Shown: in pieces, positions 41,395 through 49,325 of the stretch
Layout: every line of letters starts with the position of its first letter
How positions within the stretch are numbered: the first letter of the stretch is position 1
NCBI RefSeq assembly: GCF_900157365.1
Contig: NZ_FUEZ01000003.1
Span: 1,612,001-1,676,000 of the forward strand
Source of the DNA: Mycobacterium numidiamassiliense
GTDB lineage: Bacteria; Actinomycetota; Actinomycetes; Mycobacteriales; Mycobacteriaceae
Direction: 5' to 3'
Length of the DNA: 64,000 bases
Notes under the pieces: model-generated
Databases searched by the model: none
The model's input: the letters and a program-made list of their open reading frames with translations, nothing else
Told to the model about the DNA's origin: nothing
Program-made: the position numbers and the translations under genes

Positions 41395-42744
41395 TCAGTT
41401 GCCCAGGGTTGTCGCTCGTCCGGCAATACCGGCGACCTCCGCCGTCACGGGCGTGATGCCCTGAGACTGCAGGGCGAACTGCGTCATCCGCGTCCACGCG
41501 TCACGGTCACGCTGACTGGCGTGGCGACCGACGTGGGTGACCACATCGACATCGGTGGCCTGGGCCCGCAGGTAGCCGGCCCGGGCGTGATCCCGGGGGA
41601 TGTACTTGAATGGATCGAATGAGTAAGCGGCCATGGCGTTTTCATGGGTGATCTTGTTGATCACCGCGTCGTCGAGATGCCCCATGGTCTCGATGATGTC
41701 CTCGGGCGCGAACGGCCAGTTGCTGTCGGAGTGCGGGAAGTCGGACTCCCAGCACAGCATGTCCTCGTTGAACCAGTCCATGTTGCGCACGCCGACCTTG
41801 TCGCTGATGAAACAGGTGTAGAAGTGCCGCCTGAACACATCGGCCGGGCCGTTGTAGCCGGGCGGAAACTCCGCGAGCGTCCAGCCTGCGTGGCGGTTGA
41901 AGACGTGTTCGGCCCGCCAGAGAAAGTACGGGATCCAGCCGACGTCGCCCTCGGTGAGGGAGAACTTCAGTTGCGGGAAGTCAGCCCAGAACTCGGCCCA
42001 GATCAGCTCGGTGAAGGTGAACATGCTCATCATTGACGACGCCGTCATCTGCACGCTGGGCGGGGCGTCCGTCGACACCTGGGGAGATCGCGACGCCGAG
42101 CCCACGTGGGTGCACAGCACCGTCTTGTTCTCGCACACGGCCTCGAAGAGCGGATACCAATACTTGGTGTGAATGCTGGGCATTTGCAACGCTTCTGGGT
42201 TCTCCGAGAACGTCACCGCGTGACATCCCTTGTCTGCCAGGCGGTTGACCTCCTTTGCCGCCTCGGCGACGTCGAAAAGAGGCAGGATGCCGCAGGGGAT
42301 GAACCGGCCCGGGTAGGCCGCGCACCACTCGTCGACATGCCAGTCGTTGTACGCCTTGATCATCACCAGATTGACGTCACGGTCGGGGCCCTGGTTGAGG
42401 ACCTGACCCGAGAAGCCGGTGAAATTCGGAAAGTTCAAACCCGCCAGCTGCCCGCCGGCGTTCATGTCGCGGACCCGCTCGTCGACATTGAAGCATCCCG
42501 GCCGCATCTCGTCGTAGCGTGACGCATCGATGTTGTACATCTCGCGGGGCTTGCCCGCGACGGCGTTCAGGCCCATGTTCCGTCCCCGGACCTCGCCGTA
42601 GTACCACTGCTGAATACCGTCGGGCTCGAGGACCACCCGGGGGGCGCGGTCCTTGTATTTCGCGGGAACATGCGCGTCGAACATATCGGCCGGCTCGGCG
42701 ATGTGATCGTCCACGCTGATCAGGATCAGATCGTTTTTATTCAT
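41395..42744 (-). CDS. Amidohydrolase-2 family metal-dependent hydrolase/decarboxylase
   Basis: A 449-residue TIM-barrel enzyme. ISVDDHIAEPADMF (about 9-22) is the D-x-H metal motif, VLCTHVGSASR (about 213-223) the middle His, and CWESDFPHSDSNWPF (about 338-352) the late Asp with His. Relatives include o-pyrocatechuate and aminocarboxymuconate decarboxylases and hydrolases of lactones, so decarboxylation or hydrolysis of a ring-cleavage or side-chain product is plausible. It is the first gene of a six-gene operon and faces the LacI regulator. Confidence 0.85.
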   Translation of the reverse strand: MNKNDLILISVDDHIAEPADMFDAHVPAKYKDRAPRVVLEPDGIQQWYYGEVRGRNMGLNAVAGKPREMYNIDASRYDEMRPGCFNVDERVRDMNAGGQLAGLNFPNFTGFSGQVLNQGPDRDVNLVMIKAYNDWHVDEWCAAYPGRFIPCGILPLFDVAEAAKEVNRLADKGCHAVTFSENPEALQMPSIHTKYWYPLFEAVCENKTVLCTHVGSASRSPQVSTDAPPSVQMTASSMMSMFTFTELIWAEFWADFPQLKFSLTEGDVGWIPYFLWRAEHVFNRHAGWTLAEFPPGYNGPADVFRRHFYTCFISDKVGVRNMDWFNEDMLCWESDFPHSDSNWPFAPEDIIETMGHLDDAVINKITHENAMAAYSFDPFKYIPRDHARAGYLRAQATDVDVVTHVGRHASQRDRDAWTRMTQFALQSQGITPVTAEVAGIAGRATTLGN

Positions 42745-43017
42745 GCCGCACTCCTCGTATGTAGCGACTAGTAGACAATGATTTCTGTCACACTGTCAAC
42801 ACGATGTGTGGCTGCGGATTGACGTTAAAGCGCTGTTTTACAGCAATACACACGCGCAGACTGCGCGGGTCGCGGTCCCATGGCGTCGCCACATTTCAAT
42901 GACTATTAGTCCACGTAATTCGCCGGTCGGGCTGACCGCGGGATCGCGGGATCATCTACAGCCCGTCCCGGACGCGTGCCACCATGGGGCATGGCTGGGC
43001 CCGGAGGGTGACGCACG
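42745..43017. promoter_or_regulatory. Divergent promoter region, amidohydrolase operon / LacI
   Basis: On the minus strand TTGACA (about 42794-42799) is followed after 18 nt by TCTACT and a good AGGAG before the ATG at 42744. TTAAAGCGCTGTTTTA at 42825-42840 is an imperfect palindrome with a central GCGC, similar to LacI-family sites. A direct repeat GCGGGATC-GCGGGATC occurs near 42942. The LacI protein is the expected binder. The exact operator is uncertain. Confidence 0.4.
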
Positions 43018-43995
43018 TTGACGACGAATAGGGCCGAGCGTCCCACCAACGCTGACGTGGCCCGACTGGCCAGCGTGTCGACCGCGACCGTCAGTTACGT
43101 GCTGAACAACGTGGAAGGCCGCCGGATTTCTCCGCGGACACGGGAGGCGGTCCACCGCGCGGCGGAGCTACTGGGTTATCGACCCAATCTGGCGGCGCGC
43201 AACCTCGCCCGCGGCAAGAGCGGTGTGGTTCTCTACGTGGTGCCGCATGTCGCGGTGGGCGAGATGCCGATCCAGGCCGGCAGCCGGATGACCACCGACC
43301 TGGCGCGCCTGGGCCTGCTCCAGGTGCTGATCTTCGAGACCGAGGACGATCAGCACGTCGTCGACGCGATCGCGAACCTCGACCCGGTCGCGGTCACCAG
43401 CCTGTTCCCGCTCAGCACGGCCGCGCGGGCCGCGGTGGACGCGGAGGGCATACCGCGCATCGAGATCGGGTCATTGCCGGCACTCGGCGATCCGCACCTC
43501 TCGGTCGGCGAGATGCGGGTCGACCACCTTGTCTCGCGTGGACACACTCGAATTGCCTTCGCCTACACCGGGATTGCTAAATGGCGTGCGCTCGGTGACG
43601 CATGGTTCGAAGGCGTATCACTCGCGACTCGATCACGCGGCCTGCCAGAACTGACCGTCGGAGAGGTCACCCTGGAGAGCGCCGCCGAGGTGGTGACCGG
43701 GTGGGTGCGCGACGGCGTCACCGCGGTGTGTGCGCAAAGCGATGAGATCGCGTGCCTGGTCCTCTTCGGCATCCACCAAGCTCGACTGCGCTGCCCCGGC
43801 GATCTCGCCGTCATCGGCGTCGACGCCAGCCCGATGGGCGCGGTGAGCACGCCGCCGTTGACGACGGTGCAGTTCGACCCGCATGCGGTCGCCGACGCCG
43901 CGCTTGCCGCCGTCCGCACCGAGTTGGGGTATCCGGCCTTGCCGCCACCCCAGCCGACCGACATCGCCCGCCTCATCGTGCGGGCCACCACCTGA
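43018..43995 (+). CDS. LacI-family transcriptional regulator
   Basis: A 325-residue LacI/GalR-type repressor. TNADVARLASVSTATVSYVLNN (about 10-31) is the HTH, and RREAVHRAAELLGYRPNLAARNLARG-like ISPRTREAVHRAAELLGYRPN the hinge helix region. The periplasmic-binding-protein-like core shows DHLVSRGHTRIAFAYTG and VIGVDASPMGAVSTPPLTTVQFD. TTG start. Divergent from the six-gene catabolic operon, hence the likely local repressor. LacI proteins usually sense sugars, so its pairing with acyl-CoA genes is unusual. Confidence 0.85.
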   Translation: MTTNRAERPTNADVARLASVSTATVSYVLNNVEGRRISPRTREAVHRAAELLGYRPNLAARNLARGKSGVVLYVVPHVAVGEMPIQAGSRMTTDLARLGLLQVLIFETEDDQHVVDAIANLDPVAVTSLFPLSTAARAAVDAEGIPRIEIGSLPALGDPHLSVGEMRVDHLVSRGHTRIAFAYTGIAKWRALGDAWFEGVSLATRSRGLPELTVGEVTLESAAEVVTGWVRDGVTAVCAQSDEIACLVLFGIHQARLRCPGDLAVIGVDASPMGAVSTPPLTTVQFDPHAVADAALAAVRTELGYPALPPPQPTDIARLIVRATT

Positions 43996-44017
43996 GCTGC
44001 TACTGGCTGGCCGAACG

Positions 44018-44968
44018 CTAGCGCCGAGGCAAAGCAGTCACCGTAGAACGTCGCTGCACCGGGACGTCGACGCCCGGATCAGGCGGCAGATGTCGCCACC
44101 AACAAGCGATGTACAGCAACATCGAGACCACCAGTGTGACCAGCACCCACAAAACGATCGTCATGTCGATCCAGCTTCCGAACGCCGGCGAGCCGGGAAG
44201 CGCGTTTCTCAATGGAACCACCGCGAACAACATCGCCGCATACCAAGTCATCATGGGCGACTGGAACTTTCGTCGGGACCGCATCGTCTGAACCGCAACC
44301 AACAGCGCTCCGCACGCAATCGCGACCAGGATGCATAGGATGACAATCGCGAACACCATGGTGCTCGCCGAGCGTTGCATCTCTACGTTGTAGACCGGGG
44401 ACGGCCTCGCTTTATTCGGACCGGACGCGGTGATTTTCCAACCTGGCAGCCGGTCGACGATCACCATGTTGGCGCGTTCAGGTGTTTGCGCGGCGCCGAC
44501 GAACGGTTCGACGGTGATCGGCCCGGTGTAATAGCGGTCGAAAGGCCAGCGCTCGATGTCGCGCGACAGGGTGAGCGGGATGGGGAAAACGCCAGGGAGC
44601 ATGCCCTTGGACCAGGTGCGCTTGACTGGCGTCGCGACGGAGGTGACCTGGACTGTCAGGTCTTGCTTGAGCCCGTCCGTGGCCGGATCCAGAAGTGCGG
44701 GACCGGGCGAAATCACGAGGTTGCCCATCAGCACGCTGTAGTTGGATTGGATGCTTTCGACGCTCAGCGTGACGGTGGTCCCGCCGCTGGCGGCCGGTCC
44801 CTCGCCCGAAACACGCCGAGAACCAGCACCATCGATGTACAGCACGACCGACGTGATCATCACGCTGGCTATCACGGTCAACAACACGACGATGCGGATT
44901 TTCGTGCGCGATTTGCCCTCGACGAGCGCCAATTCGGGTTGGAAACGATCGGCCGACCGCAATCGCAC
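44018..44968 (-). CDS. DUF4436 membrane protein
   Basis: A 316-residue membrane protein. One N-terminal hydrophobic segment (IRIVVLLTVIASVMITSVVLYI, about 24-45) is followed by a 155-residue extracytoplasmic beta domain (VTLSVESIQSNYSVLMGNLVISPG to RPSPVYNVEMQRS) and three C-terminal membrane segments (about 205-228, 240-255, 267-290). This is the arrangement of mycobacterial DUF4436 proteins, whose role is unknown. GTG start. It converges with the LacI gene across 22 nt. Confidence 0.7.
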   Translation of the reverse strand: MRLRSADRFQPELALVEGKSRTKIRIVVLLTVIASVMITSVVLYIDGAGSRRVSGEGPAASGGTTVTLSVESIQSNYSVLMGNLVISPGPALLDPATDGLKQDLTVQVTSVATPVKRTWSKGMLPGVFPIPLTLSRDIERWPFDRYYTGPITVEPFVGAAQTPERANMVIVDRLPGWKITASGPNKARPSPVYNVEMQRSASTMVFAIVILCILVAIACGALLVAVQTMRSRRKFQSPMMTWYAAMLFAVVPLRNALPGSPAFGSWIDMTIVLWVLVTLVVSMLLYIACWWRHLPPDPGVDVPVQRRSTVTALPRR

Positions 44969-45113
44969 CGTTCGCCTCCCCCTTCAGCAACCTCATGTCC
45001 ATCGTAGTCGGGGAGAAGTGGCACTTACTGATCTCGCACCACCTTCCAAGCAGTTCTACAGGTTCGGAAGAGTTCGGTGCGCCCGATGCGACGCCACTGG
45101 AATACTCCCGTCC

Positions 45114-45950
45114 GTGGATATCGTCGACGCACAGGTCCATGCGAACATGCTGGGCACCGAGATCACGCTGGCGATCATGGACGCCCTGGGCATCCAGTCG
45201 CTGTTGTTCGACGAGTTCGATGCGCCCGCGGACGACGGGAGGCTGCTGCCCGGCTATCGGCTCCCCAGTGGCGCCTTTCGCTGCGTGGGTCCGAACGCCG
45301 AGGCGGCGGCGATAGCACATCCCGATCGATTCGCCTTCCTGATGCGGGTGGATCCAACCGATCCCGGCATCCAATCCTGGGTCGAGACGCTGACGGCCGC
45401 GCCCGGTTTCAAGGCGCTGCGCAGCACGATCTTCACCCCGGCCGAGGGTGCGGTGTTCGAAGAGGGCGGGCTCGATGGGATGCTGAAAACCGCTCACGCC
45501 CACGGCCTGCCAGTGTTCATCACCTGCCCCGGCAGGGTTCGGCAACTGGAGCAATACGTGCAGCGCTTCCCCGACGTCCAATTCGTCATCGACCATTGCG
45601 GGGCCGCATTCGACGCGCCGCGCGGCCAGGCGAGCATCGATGACGCCGTGGCGATGGCGAAGTATCCCAACGTGGCCTACAAGTGGGCGCATGCGGCTAC
45701 GTTTCTGTCGACCGAGCCGTACCCGTTCACAGATCTCGACCCGAAGCTGCGCCGCGCGTTGGACGCCTTCGGACCCCAGCGCGTGATGTGGGCCAGCGAT
45801 TACACGATGACCCGGCACCGTGCCACGTGGGCCGAGACGCTGTTCAGCATCCGCGACTCCCCGTCGCTGTCGGAGGACGAGAAGGTCTGGATCCTGGGCG
45901 GGACGGCCCGCAGGATTCTGAAATGGCCGGCCCCGCAAGCTAGCTCGTAG
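45114..45950 (+). CDS. TIM-barrel amidohydrolase (lactonase-type)
   Basis: A 278-residue amidohydrolase-2 family enzyme. IVDAQVHANM (about 2-11) is the metal-binding D-x-x-H start, as in fuconolactonase-type proteins; VIDHCGAAF (about 158-166) holds the middle His-Asp, and MWASDYTM (about 225-232) the late catalytic Asp. The GTG at 45114 was chosen because it lies just before the first barrel strand. It overlaps the convergent TetR gene by 11 nt and stands alone. Substrate unknown. Confidence 0.75.
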   Translation: MDIVDAQVHANMLGTEITLAIMDALGIQSLLFDEFDAPADDGRLLPGYRLPSGAFRCVGPNAEAAAIAHPDRFAFLMRVDPTDPGIQSWVETLTAAPGFKALRSTIFTPAEGAVFEEGGLDGMLKTAHAHGLPVFITCPGRVRQLEQYVQRFPDVQFVIDHCGAAFDAPRGQASIDDAVAMAKYPNVAYKWAHAATFLSTEPYPFTDLDPKLRRALDAFGPQRVMWASDYTMTRHRATWAETLFSIRDSPSLSEDEKVWILGGTARRILKWPAPQASS

Positions 45951-46542
45951 CGATGCTGATCGCCGCCAGGCCCTGACTGACCCGGGTGGGCAGTGATCCG
46001 CCGTGGCGCAGCCAATCGTCCAGGGCGATGCGTACCGTGGCCATCGCCAGCGCACCGAGCAGGCGGGGCCTGGGATCGTCGGCGGTCAGCGCGGGCACCC
46101 GTGGCGCGATCAACTCGGCGATCACCGATTCGTACCGCACATAGATGTGCAAAGTCCACGCATCGAGTGTCTCGGATGACCTTGTCAGCGTGGCCAATTC
46201 GCGCACCTGGTCTTCGATCTCGGCGAAGCCCAGCGCGAGCTGGTGAAAAGCCCCCACGATGGCCTCGGCGGCGGACAGCTGCGGCGGCTGACTGGCCAGC
46301 GCGTTGGTGATCCGGTTCAACCAGTGCACATTCACCCCCTCGGCGACCGCGTCCTCCTTGGAGTTGAAATAGCGGAAGAACGTCGCCCGGCTGATGTCGG
46401 CGGCATCGGCGATTCGGTCCACGGTTGCCCCCGCCAACCCGTGACTGGCGACGAGTTGCGCGGCGGCCGCTGCGACGCGCTGCCGCGTGGCCGCGCGCCT
46501 GCGCTCGGCGGCCGAGGTCGTGCTAGACAACGCGTGAGACAT
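45940..46542 (-). CDS. TetR-family regulator
   Basis: A 200-residue repressor-like protein with HTH ATVDRIADAADISRATFFRYFNSKEDAVAEGV (about 39-70). Its ATG is the left end of a 23-bp palindrome whose right end is the ATG of the divergent gene. TATATT (+ strand 46549-46554) lies 6 nt before the ATG, so the transcript is probably leaderless. It probably represses itself and the DUF1214-sulfotransferase operon. Confidence 0.85.
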   Translation of the reverse strand: MSHALSSTTSAAERRRAATRQRVAAAAAQLVASHGLAGATVDRIADAADISRATFFRYFNSKEDAVAEGVNVHWLNRITNALASQPPQLSAAEAIVGAFHQLALGFAEIEDQVRELATLTRSSETLDAWTLHIYVRYESVIAELIAPRVPALTADDPRPRLLGALAMATVRIALDDWLRHGGSLPTRVSQGLAAISIATS

Positions 46543-46562
46543 AGTCTAAATATAAGACTATG
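46540..46562. promoter_or_regulatory. Operator made of two facing start codons
   Basis: CATAGTCT (46540-46547) and AGACTATG (46555-46562) form a perfect 8-bp inverted repeat with a 7-bp A/T centre. The outer CAT and ATG are the start codons of the divergent TetR and DUF1214 genes, which are only 17 bp apart. Repressor binding would cover both starts and both -10 boxes. Confidence 0.75.
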
Positions 46563-47636
46563 ACTCAAAGTCCGGCAAAGACGCTGGCGGCGTGGCAGTT
46601 CTTCCAGCAGATGCTCGCCGACGTCACCAAAATCGTGACCGAGGATGCCGAATCCGAGCGTGAGCTGCTCGAAGGGCTGCGGGTGATCGCCAGAGTCTCG
46701 TCGCTGTGCTCGCAATTGTCCGTCGAGGCCGACCTCGGACGTCCATCGTTCTTCGATATGTGTTCGCCGAACCGGATGATCGGCGGACCCAACCCCAACG
46801 GCAACTACTACCTGGCGATGATCCGCGGTGACCGGCGCTACCGGATCACCGGCACCCGCGGCACCAGCGCCTACCTTGGCTTTCAGATCCTGGCCGGCAC
46901 CGGACTGACACCACGGCGGATGTCGAACTACGTCAGCGACACGCAATTAGACTCAGCCACCGGCGAATTCGAGCTGCTGCTTTCATCCGAAGAGCCCGCC
47001 GATCGCGACGGCGCGTACTGGGTGAACATCCCCGAGGACGCCTCGTCGGTCGTGGTCCGCGAGTACATCGGGGATCGCGCCGCCGAAGAGTTGGCCACCA
47101 TGCAGATCGAGGCGCTCGATCCCGACCCCTTGACGCCGCTGACCGACGACGAGCTGGCCGATCAGTTCACCGCCATGGCCTGGACCCTGATGAAACTCGT
47201 GACGCTGCACCGCACGATCAAGCCCGAGCTCCTGGAGAACCCCAACACGCTGTTGACTGCTGAGGCCGCCGATCTGGGCGCCGCCGACACCACCCCGGAC
47301 AACCTCTACATGATGGGCACCTTCCGGCTCGACCCCGATCAAGCCCTGGTGCTCGAGATCGAACCACCCGATACACGGTACTGGAATGTGACGCTGGAAA
47401 GCGTGTGGCATGAGTGCCTGGAGCCAGTCCGCCGGCACAGCTCGGTGACCAGTAGTGCGGTGCAGCCGGACGACGACGGACGGGTGCGCATCGCGATCTC
47501 TGCCGCCGACTTCGGGTTTGGCCATTGGCTCGATACCGGTGGCCGGCATCGCGGGTTCGTGATCGTGCGCTGGCTGGACAACCCCAAGCCGCCCGCTGTC
47601 ACGGTGTCGGTGCGCCGAGGTGAGGAACGAGCATGA
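46560..47636 (+). CDS. DUF1214 domain protein
   Basis: A 358-residue soluble protein. DMCSPNRMIGGPNPNGNYYLAMIRGDRRYRITGTRGTSAYLGFQI (about 66-110) and the C-terminal AADFGFGHWLDTGGRHRGFVIVRWLDNPKPPAVTV (about 308-345) are typical of DUF1214 proteins found near sulfotransferases and steroid genes in mycobacteria. The reaction is unknown. Leaderless ATG within the TetR operator. It overlaps the sulfotransferase gene by ATGA, so the two are made together. Confidence 0.75.
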   Translation: MTQSPAKTLAAWQFFQQMLADVTKIVTEDAESERELLEGLRVIARVSSLCSQLSVEADLGRPSFFDMCSPNRMIGGPNPNGNYYLAMIRGDRRYRITGTRGTSAYLGFQILAGTGLTPRRMSNYVSDTQLDSATGEFELLLSSEEPADRDGAYWVNIPEDASSVVVREYIGDRAAEELATMQIEALDPDPLTPLTDDELADQFTAMAWTLMKLVTLHRTIKPELLENPNTLLTAEAADLGAADTTPDNLYMMGTFRLDPDQALVLEIEPPDTRYWNVTLESVWHECLEPVRRHSSVTSSAVQPDDDGRVRIAISAADFGFGHWLDTGGRHRGFVIVRWLDNPKPPAVTVSVRRGEERA

Positions 47637-48805
47637 CCTTGCAGGAACGATTCGCCCCGGCAGCCCTGATCGCCGCCGCCTGCGCGGAAGCGGGCAGCGA
47701 CGACTTCGGCGATGACGGCTGGCAGGCCGGGCTGGATCTGGTCGCCGACGAGTTGGTCAACGAGGCGCGATTGTCGGCTATCGGCGTTGAGATCGCCCAC
47801 CTCGACCTGATCCGTGCGTTGAAGAACCGGCTCGACGTAATCGACTGGCGCAAAAAGCATCCCGAGATTGCCGAGAAGCCGATCACCGCACCGATCTTCA
47901 TCGTCGGCCAACCCCGTACCGGCACGACGATCCTGTACGACTTGCTCGCGCAGGATCCGGAGCTGCGCGCGCCGCTGACGTGGGAGGTCGATGCGCCCTG
48001 CCCCGTCCCGCAGCCCGAGACGTATCACAACGATCCGCGCATCCCGTTGGCGCAGGCCAGCATTGAGATGTCGGAGCAGATCGTCCCGGGGTTCCTGGCC
48101 TTTCACCCGATGGGCGCGCTCGTCGGGCAGGAATGCGTCCGCATCACCGCCAGCGAATTCACCAGCATGATCTACACGGTGCAGTATCGGCTGCCGCGCT
48201 ATTACCGGTGGCTGCTCTATGAGGCGGACCATGCCGGCGCTTACCGCTATCACCGGATCTTCTTGCAGCACTTGCAGTCTGGAGTTCCCGGCCAGTGGCT
48301 ACTCAAGTCGCCGGCACACCTGTGGCAGCTCGACAAGCTGATCGCCGAGTACCCCGATGCGTTGATCGTGCAGACCCACCGCGATCCGCTCAACGTCATC
48401 TCGTCGATCGCCGCGCTGACCCACCACCTGCGGCGGATGGGCAGCGACGAGTCGAACATCGCCGAGTGCGCGGCACAGTCGTATGAGGAGATCACCGTCG
48501 GCCTCGAGCGCGGGATGGCGTCCCGTGACAGCGGCCTTGTCCCCGACAACCAGATGATCGACGTGCAGTTCGCCGACTTCATCAGCGATCCCTGGACCAC
48601 CATCAAGGACATCTACGACAAGCTCGGCCGCGAGCTAAAACCCGATGCCGAACAGAAGATGCGGGACTTCCTGGCCAAGCATCCCGGCGATGGCGGCCGT
48701 GGGCGCTACACCTGGTCGGACACCGGGCTGGACGCCGGCGAGGTGCGTGACCGGGTGCGCGCCTATCAGGAGCGGTACGACGTGCCGACCGAAGAGCTGA
48801 AGTGA
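47633..48805 (+). CDS. PAPS-dependent sulfotransferase family protein
   Basis: A 390-residue paralog of the sulfotransferase at 20475. PIFIVGQPRTGTTILYDLLAQDP (about 87-109) holds the phosphosulfate loop PRTGTT; QWLLKSPAHLWQLD and LIVQTHRDPLNVISSIAAL (about 244-262) the 3'-phosphate site. The shared N-terminus (DFGDDxWxxGL, DWxxKHPEIxxxPITAP) marks a mycobacterial Stf subfamily with a helical cap. ATGA overlap with the DUF1214 gene. The acceptor is unknown, probably a lipid or sterol alcohol. Confidence 0.85.
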   Translation: MTLQERFAPAALIAAACAEAGSDDFGDDGWQAGLDLVADELVNEARLSAIGVEIAHLDLIRALKNRLDVIDWRKKHPEIAEKPITAPIFIVGQPRTGTTILYDLLAQDPELRAPLTWEVDAPCPVPQPETYHNDPRIPLAQASIEMSEQIVPGFLAFHPMGALVGQECVRITASEFTSMIYTVQYRLPRYYRWLLYEADHAGAYRYHRIFLQHLQSGVPGQWLLKSPAHLWQLDKLIAEYPDALIVQTHRDPLNVISSIAALTHHLRRMGSDESNIAECAAQSYEEITVGLERGMASRDSGLVPDNQMIDVQFADFISDPWTTIKDIYDKLGRELKPDAEQKMRDFLAKHPGDGGRGRYTWSDTGLDAGEVRDRVRAYQERYDVPTEELK

Positions 48806-48816
48806 CGGCGGCTGCC

Positions 48817-48894
48817 TCACATTCGTGGCGGGATAGGCGGTTTGCCCGCCAAAACAAACGTCATCCCCAACACGGGCCGGTGTGTCGAATGTGA
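48817..48894. terminator. Nested inverted repeats between convergent genes
   Basis: GGCGGG (48827-48832) pairs with CCCGCC (48845-48850), followed by AAAACAAACG. Outside it, TCACATTCG (48817-48825) pairs perfectly with CGAATGTGA (48886-48894). The nested structure fills the 104-bp space between the convergent sulfotransferase and DUF35 genes and likely works as a bidirectional terminator. Confidence 0.5.
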
Positions 48895-48909
48895 CCAGAC
48901 GCAGCGGGG

Positions 48910-49323
48910 TTACTCGGCCGGTTCGTAGCGCACCAGCGTGACGTCGTGCTCGGGGTAGTCGAAGAACACCGGCCGCACCCGCATGCCGACCCGCAGCCGC
49001 GCCGGATCGACGTTGACCATCTCGGTGGAAAACCTCGGCCCCTCGTCCCATTCGACAATGGCAAGCAGCTGGGGCACGGCGTCGGCGAAGTGCGGACTGA
49101 CCGGCCGGTGCGCCACGGTGTAGGAGTACAGCGTGCCCAGGCCGGATATCTCGCGCCACTCCAGGTCGTCGGCCAGGGTTCCCGGCGCCCGCACTCGCGG
49201 ATAGAAGACGTAGGCCGCCAGGGATGGCGAGTACTGGATGAGGATGCGATGCTGGGCCAGCGCATCCCAAAACGGCGCCGTGGTGGGCGTTTTCACCGGC
49301 ATTGGTCGCTCCATGGTGGCCAT
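48910..49323 (-). CDS. DUF35 OB-fold protein lacking zinc-ribbon cysteines
   Basis: A 137-residue thiolase-partner protein. The OB fold is clear (ISGLGTLYSYTVAHRPVSPHF, VNVDPARLRVGMRVRPVFFDY), but the region that holds the four Cys in the copy at 37112 reads IQYSPSLAAYVFYPRVRAP, with no Cys at all. The ribbon may persist without metal. It starts 2 nt after the stop of the thiolase-like gene and is the last gene of the FadE operon. Confidence 0.8.
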   Translation of the reverse strand: MATMERPMPVKTPTTAPFWDALAQHRILIQYSPSLAAYVFYPRVRAPGTLADDLEWREISGLGTLYSYTVAHRPVSPHFADAVPQLLAIVEWDEGPRFSTEMVNVDPARLRVGMRVRPVFFDYPEHDVTLVRYEPAE

Positions 49324-49325
49324 GG

